64,000 bases of DNA from Gammaproteobacteria bacterium (GTDB lineage Bacteria; Pseudomonadota; Gammaproteobacteria; Competibacterales; Competibacteraceae): contig JADLEK010000077.1 of NCBI GenBank assembly GCA_020846135.1, forward strand, positions 1-64,000, given 5' to 3'. Shown here piece after piece: positions 16,798 to 24,964 of the stretch. The position numbers and the translations under genes are program-made. Positions within the stretch are counted from its first letter, which is position 1. Each line of letters begins with the position of its first letter. The notes below the pieces were generated by a model, which had not been told where the DNA came from, did no database searches, and worked only from the letters and a program-made list of their open reading frames with translations.

Positions 16798-16829
16798 TCT
16801 TCTCGACCTGCTCTCTCCAAATCCCCGCC

Positions 16830-17171
16830 ATGCACGAATTTTCGCTCTGCGAAGGCATCATCGACACCGTCACCACTCAGGCCCGCCAACAGGGTTTCAG
16901 CCGGGTGCGGCGGGTGTGGCTGGAAATCGGCGAACTGGCTAATGTCGAACTGGAAGCGCTGCGGTTTGCCTTCGAGATCGTGCGTCAGGACACTACGGCG
17001 GCTGATGCGGAACTGGACATCATCAGCCTGCCGGGCCGCGCCCATTGCCTGGATTGCGCCCAACCCGTTGCAGTCCAACAGCATTTCGATCCTTGTCCCC
17101 TGTGCGGCGGTTATCAGTGGCGGCTGGTGAGCGGTACCGAACTGCGGATCAAGGAACTGGAGGTTGAATAA
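16830..17171 (+). CDS. hypA: Hydrogenase nickel-insertion metallochaperone HypA
   Basis: 113 residues, the standard length. HypA delivers nickel to the large-subunit precursor with HypB. It starts [10 protein letters not shown], keeping the nickel-binding His2, and the zinc site is formed by CLDC and CPLC separated by 14 residues. No clear ribosome site is seen close to the ATG (CTCTCCAAATCCCCGCC precedes it), so expression may be weak or rely on the upstream repeat region. The next gene, hypB, begins two bases after the stop. Confidence 0.96.
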   Translation: MHEFSLCEGIIDTVTTQARQQGFSRVRRVWLEIGELANVELEALRFAFEIVRQDTTAADAELDIISLPGRAHCLDCAQPVAVQQHFDPCPLCGGYQWRLVSGTELRIKELEVE

Positions 17172-17173
17172 TC

Positions 17174-18010
17174 ATGTGCGTCACTTGCGGTTGCGGTACT
17201 CCTGAAGCCAGTCCCCACGATCATGAACATTCCCACGATCATCACGATCGTTCTCATCCTCACCCGCATAGCCACGCCCCGACTGGTCGGTTGATCAGCA
17301 TCGAGCAGGACATTCTGGCGAAGAACGCCGGATTCGCCGGGGAAAATCGGCGCTTGTTCGCAGCGCGGGGCGTATTTGCCTTGAATCTGGTCTCCAGCCC
17401 GGGATCGGGTAAAACCACCCTGCTCAGCCAGACGGTGCGGGCGCTGGGCACTGAATTTCCGGTCGCGGTGATCGGCGGCGATCAGCAGACCGCCAACGAT
17501 GCCGAACGGATTCGGGCGGCGGGAGCGCCGGCAGTGCAAATCAATACCGGCAAGGGCTGCCATTTGGACGCGCATGGGGTCGGTCATGCGCTGGAGCAGT
17601 TGCCATTGCCCGAAGGCGGCATTCTGTTCATCGAGAACGTCGGCAATCTGGTTTGCCCCGCCGATTTTGATCTGGGCGAGGCGCACAAGGTAGTGGTGCT
17701 ATCGGTGACCGAGGGCGAGGACAAGCCGCTGAAATACGCCAACATGTTCGCCGCCGCCGATCTGATGCTGCTGAACAAGATTGATTTGTTGCCGCACGTT
17801 GATTTCGATGTTGCGCAATGTCTGGACTACGCCCGACGGGTGAATTCGACCTTACAGATTTTGCAACTGTCGGCCCGTACTGGCGAAGGCATGGCGGCCT
17901 GGCTGGACTGGCTGCGGCAAGGCCAGCAGGCGACATTGGCGCAACAAGCGGCCCGACTCGAAGCCGAACTGGCGGCGGTTCGGGCGCGATTGGCGCGAAC
18001 TGCCGGTTAA
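17174..18010 (+). CDS. hypB: Hydrogenase nickel-incorporation GTPase HypB
   Basis: 278 residues. The N-terminus has the high-affinity nickel motif CVTCGCG and a histidine-rich stretch (about residues 15-36, [20 protein letters not shown]) able to store nickel. The GTPase core has the P-loop [11 protein letters not shown], and the metal site of the G domain is in [16 protein letters not shown] gives guanine specificity. It hydrolyses GTP to drive nickel transfer with HypA. Two bases separate it from hypA. Intact. Confidence 0.97.
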   Translation: MCVTCGCGTPEASPHDHEHSHDHHDRSHPHPHSHAPTGRLISIEQDILAKNAGFAGENRRLFAARGVFALNLVSSPGSGKTTLLSQTVRALGTEFPVAVIGGDQQTANDAERIRAAGAPAVQINTGKGCHLDAHGVGHALEQLPLPEGGILFIENVGNLVCPADFDLGEAHKVVVLSVTEGEDKPLKYANMFAAADLMLLNKIDLLPHVDFDVAQCLDYARRVNSTLQILQLSARTGEGMAAWLDWLRQGQQATLAQQAARLEAELAAVRARLARTAG

Positions 18011-18047
18011 ATCGAAGCCTGAAACGTCGCCGGAGCGAGGGTCAACC

Positions 18048-20354
18048 ATGCTCCATCAGCGACGGGCGATCCGGATTCGCGGCCAAGTGCAAGGCGTCGG
18101 CTTCCGCCCGTTCATCTACCGGCTGGCGATCCAGCGCGGCTTGAGCGGTTGGGTTCGCAACGACGGCGCAGGCGTCGATATCGAGATTCAGGGCGATGCT
18201 GCAACCCTGGATGATTTTCTCGATGCTCTGCGCGATCTGCCGCCGCTGGCCCGGATCGATTCCTTGCAAGCTAGTGAATTGCCCGCGCTGGCTCTCGAAC
18301 CCGCGTTCACTATCGCCGCCAGCAGCAGCGACTCCGTCAGCGCCGACATCACCCCGGACACCGCGATTTGCCGCCACTGTCTGGCGGAACTGTTTGATCC
18401 GCAGGATCGCCGCTACCGTTACCCCTTTATCAGCTGTACCGATTGCGGACCCCGCTACACGATTACCGCCGCGCTGCCCTATGACCGGCCCAACACCAGC
18501 ATGGCCGGTTTCCCGCTCTGTCCAGGCTGCGCCCAGGAATACCGCGATCCCGGCGACCGTCGCTTTCACGCCCAACCGAACGCCTGCCCGGTCTGTGGTC
18601 CACGGTTGACTTTGCGCGATGCCCAAGGCGTTGCGCTGGCCGCAGCCGATGTGGTTACCGCCGCTCTTGAAGGGCTGCAAACCGGCGCGATTCTGGCAAT
18701 CAAGGGTCTAGGCGGCTTTCATCTGGTCTGCGATGCCCAAAACCCGGCGGCTGTGGAACGCCTGCGTCAATGCAAGCAGCGCGATGCGAAACCCTTCGCA
18801 GTAATGGCGGCGAATGTGGCCTCGCTGACGCCGTGGGTTGAAGGCGATCCCGAAGAATGGCGACTGCTGGAATCACCGCAACGGCCCATCGTGTTGTTGC
18901 GGCGGCGTCTTGACTCCCCTCGCCCACCGGGAGAGAGGCCAGGGGTGAGGGAGGATCGATTGCCCGGCATTGCGCCCGGCCTGGCGCATCTGGGCGTCCT
19001 GTTGCCCTATACCCCGCTGCATTACCTGCTGTTCCATGAAGCGGCGGGGCGACCGGACGGAACGGCATGGCTGGAGCAGCCGCAACCCCTGTTGCTAGTG
19101 ATGACCAGCGCCAACCCCGGTGGCGAACCGCTGGTGATTGATGATGATGAAGCGGTACGGCGGCTGACCGGGATCGCCGATGGCTTTGTCACCCACGACC
19201 GTGCGATTCTGGCCCGGTGCGACGATAGTGTTATTGCCGGTGGAACTTTCATCCGCCGCGCTCGTGGCTATACCCCGCAATCAATCCAATTGCCGAGCGC
19301 TGGGCCTTCGGTACTGGCGCTGGGCGGCTATCTGAAAAATACGATCTGTCTGACCCGCGACGACCGGGCCTATCTCGCGCCGCACATCGGCACTCTCGAC
19401 AATGCCCAAACCTGTCTGGCGCTGGAAGAAGCGGTTCACCACCTCCAGCAGATTCTGCGAATCGCGCCGGAACGGATTGCCTGCGACCGGCATCCCGATT
19501 TCCCCAGCAGTCGTTTGGCGGCGGCGATTGCCAATGAGCGCAGTCTGCCTTGCATTGCCGTCCAGCATCATCACGCCCACATTGCGGCGGTGATGGCGGA
19601 ACATGGATTGCGCGAACCGGTGTTGGGGCTGGCGCTGGATGGCGTAGGGCTGGGCGCGGACGGTGGAATTTGGGGCGGAGAGTTATTGCGGGTCGATGGT
19701 GCGGACTTTATACGGCTCGGCCATCTACGCCCGTTGCCGTTGCCCGGTGGCGACCGCGCCGCTTGTGAACCGTGGCGACTAGCGGCGGCGGCATTGCATT
19801 TGCTGGGACGCGATGCGGAGCTTACCAATCGGTTCGGCTCCAAGTCCGCGCTGATCCGGCAGATGCTGGAGCAGCGGCTGAATACTCCGGAAACCAGCAG
19901 CGCGGGCCGACTGTTTGATGCCGCCGCTGGCCTACTGGGAGTGCGCGAGATTTGCGCCTACGAAGGCCAGGCGGCGATGGAACTGGAGGCGCTGGCGCAT
20001 CGCCACGGTCCAACGGCAGCGCTGGTTGATGGTTTTCGTTTGAGCGACGCCGGGGTGCTGGACTTGTTGCCGACGCTGGCCTGGCTGGCTGATGGCGTGG
20101 AACCAGCAGCGGGCGCGGCGGTGTTTCACGCTACCTTGGCTGCGGGATTGAGCGCTTGGCTGGCCTGGGCGGGTGAACGGTCGGGTATCCGCCAAGTTGC
20201 ATTCGGCGGCGGCTGTTTTCTCAACCAGTTGTTGAGTTCACAGCTTCAGATGCGGTTGAAAGCGACGGGTTGGCGGGTATTCACCGCCCGGTTGGCTCCG
20301 CCGAATGACGGCGGTTTGAGTTTGGGGCAGGCGTGGGCGGCGATGCAGGATTGA
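18048..20354 (+). CDS. hypF: Carbamoyltransferase HypF
   Basis: 768 residues. HypF makes the carbamoyl-adenylate that is passed to the HypE C-terminal Cys. Domains in order: acylphosphatase (about 5-92, RIRGQVQGVGFRPFIYRLA), two zinc fingers (about 107-185; CRHC, CTDCG, CPGC and CPVCG), YrdC-like domain (about 200-400) and the Kae1-like C-terminal domain with the metal-binding HHHAH near residue 508 and GGGCFLN. At residues 290-303 a stretch rich in Pro, Arg and Glu, not expected in the family, is encoded by a palindromic repeat that keeps the frame. The surrounding IVLLRRR and GIAPGLAHLGVLLPYTPLHYLL match the family directly on either side, so the protein may still work. Confidence 0.96.
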   Translation: MLHQRRAIRIRGQVQGVGFRPFIYRLAIQRGLSGWVRNDGAGVDIEIQGDAATLDDFLDALRDLPPLARIDSLQASELPALALEPAFTIAASSSDSVSADITPDTAICRHCLAELFDPQDRRYRYPFISCTDCGPRYTITAALPYDRPNTSMAGFPLCPGCAQEYRDPGDRRFHAQPNACPVCGPRLTLRDAQGVALAAADVVTAALEGLQTGAILAIKGLGGFHLVCDAQNPAAVERLRQCKQRDAKPFAVMAANVASLTPWVEGDPEEWRLLESPQRPIVLLRRRLDSPRPPGERPGVREDRLPGIAPGLAHLGVLLPYTPLHYLLFHEAAGRPDGTAWLEQPQPLLLVMTSANPGGEPLVIDDDEAVRRLTGIADGFVTHDRAILARCDDSVIAGGTFIRRARGYTPQSIQLPSAGPSVLALGGYLKNTICLTRDDRAYLAPHIGTLDNAQTCLALEEAVHHLQQILRIAPERIACDRHPDFPSSRLAAAIANERSLPCIAVQHHHAHIAAVMAEHGLREPVLGLALDGVGLGADGGIWGGELLRVDGADFIRLGHLRPLPLPGGDRAACEPWRLAAAALHLLGRDAELTNRFGSKSALIRQMLEQRLNTPETSSAGRLFDAAAGLLGVREICAYEGQAAMELEALAHRHGPTAALVDGFRLSDAGVLDLLPTLAWLADGVEPAAGAAVFHATLAAGLSAWLAWAGERSGIRQVAFGGGCFLNQLLSSQLQMRLKATGWRVFTARLAPPNDGGLSLGQAWAAMQD
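18914..18953. repeat. Palindromic repeat inserted in frame in hypF
   Basis: CTCCCCTCGCCC (from 18914) pairs imperfectly with AGGGGTGAGGGAG (ending 18953) around an inner CCGGGAGAGAGGCC. This type of CCCTCGCCC/GGGTGAGGG repeat is common between genes of many proteobacteria. Here it lies inside coding sequence without breaking the frame. Confidence 0.75.
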
Positions 20355-20372
20355 GATCCCACATTCGCCTCA

Positions 20373-20401
20373 CTGTCCGTAGCCCGATGAGCCACGGACA
20401 G
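20373..20401. terminator. Hairpin between convergent hypF and the pyrophosphatase gene
   Basis: Perfect 8-bp arms (CTGTCCGT and ACGGACAG) with a 13-base loop lie between the 3' ends of two convergent genes only 60 bases apart. No T-run; probably a shared bidirectional end. Confidence 0.45.
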
Positions 20402-20414
20402 CAAGGCAACTATG

Positions 20415-22976
20415 TCAGGCTGATTCGGTGACGGGTTCGCCTTCGTCCCGGTCATCCTCATCCTTGTTGGGGGTTTCAACGTCGATCCGCATCCGGTAGA
20501 AACTGCGGAACACGAATACGAGGTTGATCACCAGGAACAAGGCCGCCATGTTCAAGGCCAGGGTTTGCTGGCCCTGGGCGGCCAGACCGACCGCCATTTC
20601 GACCGCCAGCAGACCAAACAGGGTGGTGAACTTGATGATCGGGTTCATGGCGACTGAACAGGTATCCTTGAACGGGTCGCCGACGGTATCGCCCACGATC
20701 ACCGCAGCATGGAGATCGGTCCCCTTGGCCCGCAGTTCGGTTTCCACGATTTTCTTGGCGTTGTCCCACGCGCCGCCCGCATTCGCCATAAACACCGCCT
20801 GATACAGCCCGATGATCGCCAGCGAAATTAGATAGCCGATGAAGAAGAACGGCTCGATGAACGCGCAGGCCAAGGTGCCGAAGAACACCGCCATAAAGAT
20901 GTTGAACATCCCCTTTTGCGCGTAGATCGTGCAGATTTCGACCACCTTCTTGCTGTCCTGGGCCGAGGCTTTGGTGACGCCGTCCAGCTTCATGTGCGCC
21001 TTGATGTACTCCACAGCGCGATAGGCTCCCGTCGATACCGCCTGAGTGGAAGCCCCCGAGAACCAGAAGATGGTCGCGCCGCCGGACACCAGACCGAGCA
21101 GGAAGGGCGGGTAAAGCAGCGACAGCTTTTCAAGATTTTCGGTCAGGCCGCCGGTCAGCAGCATCACGATGGAAAACACCATGGTCGCCGCGCCCACTAC
21201 AGCTGTGCCGATCAGCACCGGCTTGGCGGTGGCCTTGAAGGTGTTGCCGGCCCCGTCATTCTCTTCCAGCAGATCCTTGGCGACCGTGAACTCGGGCTTG
21301 AAGCCAAAATCACGCTTGATCTCGGCCTTGATGTCGGGCAGTTGCTCGATAGTGGAGAGTTCATAGACCGACTGAGCGTTGTCGGTGACGGGTCCGTAAC
21401 TGTCGACCGCGATGGTCACCGGCCCCATGCCGAGGAAACCGAACGCCACCAGACCGAAGGAGAACACCGCCGCCATGATTGCGGCCTTGTCGGGAGCCGG
21501 ATTGATGACTGCGGCCAGGTCGTGCTGCGACACCAGGTAGGCCCCGGACATCAGGCTCACGATGACCACCCCCATCCAGAAGGCCGAGAAGTTGCCTGCG
21601 GTCAGGCCCGCCAGGATGTTAAGACTGGCCCCGCCCTCGCGGGAAGCGGTCACCACTTCGCGGACATGGCCGGAACGGGTCGAGGTGAAGATCTTGACCA
21701 CTTCAGGGATGATCGCGCCCGCCAGAGTGCCGAACGTGATGATCAGCGATAGTTGCCACCACAGATTGCCGTAGCCTTTGCCGCCGATGGCAATATCGCC
21801 AATCAGCAGGTATGACACCGCGAAGGTCAACACCAGCGATACGCCGGAGGTGATCCAGACCAGCGAGGTCAGCGGCGCTTCGAAATCAAAGCGGGCCTGA
21901 TTGCCGAAACGGCGCTGGGCAATGGTTTCGTTGACCAGATAGGAAGCGCCGGAAGCGATGATCATCATTACCCGCATGGCGAAAATCCAGACCAGCAACT
22001 GCACCTGCACCGCAGCTTCGGGGACGGCCAGCATGATGAAGCTGATCAGCGCAACCCCGGTCACACCGTAAGTCTCAAAACCATCGGCGGTCGGACCCAC
22101 CGAATCGCCGGCGTTGTCGCCGACGCAATCGGCGATGACGCCGGGGTTGCGGGCATCGTCTTCCTTGATCCTGAAGACGATCTTCATCAGATCAGAGCCG
22201 ATGTCGGCGATCTTGGTGAAAATGCCGCCGGCAATCCGCAGGGCGGCAGCGCCGAGCGATTCACCAATGGCGAAACCGATGAAGCATTTGCCGGCTAGCG
22301 CCGGGGACACGAACAGCAGGATCGCCAGCATGATGAGCAATTCGGTGGAAATCAGCAGCATGCCGATGGCAATCCCGGACTGGAGCGGAATGGCGTAAAC
22401 CGGATAAGACTGACCCCGCAGCGCGGCAAACGCGGTCCGGCTGTTGGCCAAGGTATTGATCCGGATGCCGAACCAGGCGACGCCGAACGAACCGGCGATG
22501 CCGACCAGCGAGAACGCCAGAATCAGCAGCACTTCAGCCGGGTTCATGTGCTGAACCCAACCAAAATAGGCGACCATGATCACCGCGATGAACGCCTCCA
22601 GGATCAGCAAAAACTTGCCTTGCGTGATCATGTAGGTTTTGCAGGTTTCATAGATCAGTTCGCTGACTTCCGCCATCGAACGATGCACCGGCAGGCGGCG
22701 GATTCGACCGTAGATCACTGCGCCGAAGATCAGCCCACCGACACAAATCAGCAGGCCGTAAGAGAGCAGGGTCCAGCCGGTTACGCCGCCCAGAAAGGTG
22801 GCTAGCGATCCGTCGTTAAGGTTGGGCAACACCAGATTGGCTTCGCTAACATGGGCCGGAACGGCGAATGCCGGCAATGCGCTCAGTCCGAACCCGAGCA
22901 GGAACAGCAGCGATAGAAGCCAGCGCGCCATACCCTGATACCAGGCAGGCATACGGGCAAATTTTGTGAGCGTCAT
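20415..22976 (-). CDS. hppA: Membrane-bound ion-translocating pyrophosphatase
   Basis: 853 residues from the ATG preceded by AGGGGAAG; a longer frame starting at 23072 adds an unlikely Arg/Pro-rich leader. The enzyme splits pyrophosphate and pumps protons (or sodium) across the inner membrane through about 16 helices. Substrate-binding blocks are EDDARNPGVIADCVGDNAGDS and, near the C-terminus, GDTVGDPFKDTCSVAMNPIIK. The first block differs from plant-type enzymes (DIGSDLMKI in place of DVGADLVGK), placing it in a divergent subclass. In GAGNTFKA the residue that discriminates potassium dependence is Lys (K581), which suggests a potassium-independent enzyme. An N-terminal signal-like segment (about 15-37) is extra relative to short members. 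Confidence 0.95.
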   Translation of the reverse strand: MTLTKFARMPAWYQGMARWLLSLLFLLGFGLSALPAFAVPAHVSEANLVLPNLNDGSLATFLGGVTGWTLLSYGLLICVGGLIFGAVIYGRIRRLPVHRSMAEVSELIYETCKTYMITQGKFLLILEAFIAVIMVAYFGWVQHMNPAEVLLILAFSLVGIAGSFGVAWFGIRINTLANSRTAFAALRGQSYPVYAIPLQSGIAIGMLLISTELLIMLAILLFVSPALAGKCFIGFAIGESLGAAALRIAGGIFTKIADIGSDLMKIVFRIKEDDARNPGVIADCVGDNAGDSVGPTADGFETYGVTGVALISFIMLAVPEAAVQVQLLVWIFAMRVMMIIASGASYLVNETIAQRRFGNQARFDFEAPLTSLVWITSGVSLVLTFAVSYLLIGDIAIGGKGYGNLWWQLSLIITFGTLAGAIIPEVVKIFTSTRSGHVREVVTASREGGASLNILAGLTAGNFSAFWMGVVIVSLMSGAYLVSQHDLAAVINPAPDKAAIMAAVFSFGLVAFGFLGMGPVTIAVDSYGPVTDNAQSVYELSTIEQLPDIKAEIKRDFGFKPEFTVAKDLLEENDGAGNTFKATAKPVLIGTAVVGAATMVFSIVMLLTGGLTENLEKLSLLYPPFLLGLVSGGATIFWFSGASTQAVSTGAYRAVEYIKAHMKLDGVTKASAQDSKKVVEICTIYAQKGMFNIFMAVFFGTLACAFIEPFFFIGYLISLAIIGLYQAVFMANAGGAWDNAKKIVETELRAKGTDLHAAVIVGDTVGDPFKDTCSVAMNPIIKFTTLFGLLAVEMAVGLAAQGQQTLALNMAALFLVINLVFVFRSFYRMRIDVETPNKDEDDRDEGEPVTESA

Positions 22977-23533
22977 AAATCTTCCCCTGAAAACAACCCG
23001 AGCGGTGAACTCACCAGGAGCGGTTCTTGATCCGCTACCTCCCGGAAACGGGCGGCATTCGGTCGTTAGCAATCGCCATGCCTGATTAGCTTCTCAGCTA
23101 AGCGATTGTCGGAATTGATTTTTAGTGGGGGAGGGGCGAGGTGCGCCCGTCGCTATCACTACGCGGCGGTGATGATTGTCGATAACGACACAATGGTTTG
23201 AACTCGACGAAATTTTTAAAGAGACTTCCGGATATTAGCCACGGAACAACATGTAACACACTGAAAAAGAAAAAATTCAGTGTTTTTCCATGTTTTTTCG
23301 AGGTCAGCATCAGCGATCAGGTCGAGGACTCCCATCCGCAGCAATGCAGCCTGGTCATAACCGGTCAACTGGACCGCTGCGTTATTGACTTCCAAGAAAC
23401 AGCTTATTCACGGCGAAAACCACTTAATACGTCATACCCGCGAAAGCGGGTATGACGAAAACCTGCTGAGAGTGGGTGCCAGTAAGTCCCTTCTCCCGGC
23501 ATTGCTGGAAGAAGGGCGCATGGCTAAAGCCGA
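22977..23533. other. 557-base intergenic region: hppA leader, hairpin and a REP-like palindrome
   Basis: The left part is the hppA leader and promoter region. At 23258-23283 an 8-bp stem (ACACTGAA and TTCAGTGT, loop A-rich) is followed on the plus strand by TTTT, but no plus-strand gene precedes it. At 23431-23456 lies a GTCATACCCGC palindrome just beyond the efflux channel gene, where it could act as a 3' end for the minus-strand efflux operon. No conserved coding frame was recognised. Confidence 0.6.
23431..23456. repeat. REP-like palindrome, copy 1
   Basis: Perfect 11-bp arms GTCATACCCGC and GCGGGTATGAC around GAAA, with AAAACCAC upstream and GAAAACCTG downstream. Two further copies with the same flanks are at 34881 and 63884. 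Confidence 0.85.
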
Positions 23534-24964
23534 TCAACCTGCTGGCGGAGCGGGTTTCTCCGCCGGAGAGGTCATCTGCTCGGCCTGATCGACCCAGCCC
23601 CCGCCCAGCGCGGCGTACAGGCTAATCATTGCCGTGTACAACGTTCCCTGGGTCTGCACATACTGGAGTTGTGCAGTAAACAGGTTACGTTCGGCGTCCA
23701 CCACGGTCAGGTAGTCAGAATAGCCGTTCTGGTAGCGCAGCGTCGCCAAGTCCACATAGCGCTTCAGGGCTTTGACCTGGGCCTGCTGATCCTTCAACTG
23801 TTGGCGCAGCTTGCTGATCGCGATCAGGCTGTCATCGACCTCGGAAAAGGCTTTTTGAATCACCTGCTGATAGTTGAACAGCACCTCCTGCTGCACCGCT
23901 TCGGCAGCCTGCAACTGCCCGGTCAGCGAGCCGCCGGTGAAAATCGGCTGCGCCAGTTGTCCGGCGAACTGCCAGGCCCGCTGCGGCCCGCTGAACAGAT
24001 CAGACAGATCGGTGCTGGAGGCCCCGAAAAAGCCGGTGAGCGAAATACTGGGGAAGAACGCCGCCTTGGCGACCCCAATCTGGGCATTGGCGGCAATCAA
24101 CTGCTGCTCGGCCTGACGGATGTCGGGCCGACGGGCCAGCACCTCGGAAGGCAAACCCGCCGGCACTTGCGGCATCGCCAGCTTGTCCAGCGTCACGCCG
24201 CGCTGAATCGGGCCGGGATTGCGCCCCAGCAACAGACTGATGGCGTTCTGTTGCTGCCCGATCTGCCGCTCCAGCAGCGGCACCTGCACTGCCGCATTCT
24301 GGTACTCGGCCACCGCTTGCTGATAATCCAGCTCCCCGATCAGCCCCGCCTTGAAGCGCAGGCCATTGATCCGCACCGCTTCGCTACGGGTTTTCAGGGT
24401 GGCTTTAGTCACGACCAGTTGCTGGTCATAGTCGAGCAATAGCACATAGCTGTTGGCCAATTGACCGACCAGACTCAGGATCACGGTGCGTCTGGCTTCC
24501 TCGGTCGCCAGCAGTTGGGCGCGGGCCGACTCGGTGGCGCTGCGCAGCTTGCCCCATAAATCCAGCTCGAACGACGCGCCCAGATTGATCTGATAGCTGT
24601 TGCTGGTCAGTTCGGTTCCGGTGGGGACGGTGTTTTCGCCATAGCGGGTGCGCGACCCGTCGGCGTTGACCCCGATCTGCGGGAACTGGGCGGCCCGGGT
24701 GACCCCGTAGCGGCCCATATACTCCTGCACCCGGGCGGTAGCGATCAGCAGGTCCTTGTTCTGTTCCAGGGCAATCTGGATCAGCCGGTTGAGTTCCGGA
24801 TCGTTGAACTGATTCCACCAGGTGGTATTGGCGAAATCATTGGCCTGCTGGATATTGACCTGCCATTGGGCGGGAACCGGGACTTCCGGGCGTTCGTAAA
24901 CCGGACCAACCGAGCAACCGGTCAACGCTACACCCAGCGCGACAGCGATTAATGTCTTACGCAT
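23534..24964 (-). CDS. RND efflux outer-membrane channel lipoprotein (OprM/TolC-like, NodT family)
   Basis: 476 residues from the ATG that gives MRKTLIAVALGVALTGCSVGP, a lipoprotein signal with the lipobox LTGC; a frame opening at 25000 is longer but hides this signal. The protein forms the trimeric outer-membrane duct of a tripartite drug pump. Two repeated outer-membrane-factor domains are visible, with WWNQFNDPELNRLIQIAL, LLGRNPGPI and LARRPDIRQAEQQLIAAN. The start overlaps the pump gene's end by eight bases, so it is translated last in the adaptor-pump-channel operon. Confidence 0.93.
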   Translation of the reverse strand: MRKTLIAVALGVALTGCSVGPVYERPEVPVPAQWQVNIQQANDFANTTWWNQFNDPELNRLIQIALEQNKDLLIATARVQEYMGRYGVTRAAQFPQIGVNADGSRTRYGENTVPTGTELTSNSYQINLGASFELDLWGKLRSATESARAQLLATEEARRTVILSLVGQLANSYVLLLDYDQQLVVTKATLKTRSEAVRINGLRFKAGLIGELDYQQAVAEYQNAAVQVPLLERQIGQQQNAISLLLGRNPGPIQRGVTLDKLAMPQVPAGLPSEVLARRPDIRQAEQQLIAANAQIGVAKAAFFPSISLTGFFGASSTDLSDLFSGPQRAWQFAGQLAQPIFTGGSLTGQLQAAEAVQQEVLFNYQQVIQKAFSEVDDSLIAISKLRQQLKDQQAQVKALKRYVDLATLRYQNGYSDYLTVVDAERNLFTAQLQYVQTQGTLYTAMISLYAALGGGWVDQAEQMTSPAEKPAPPAG

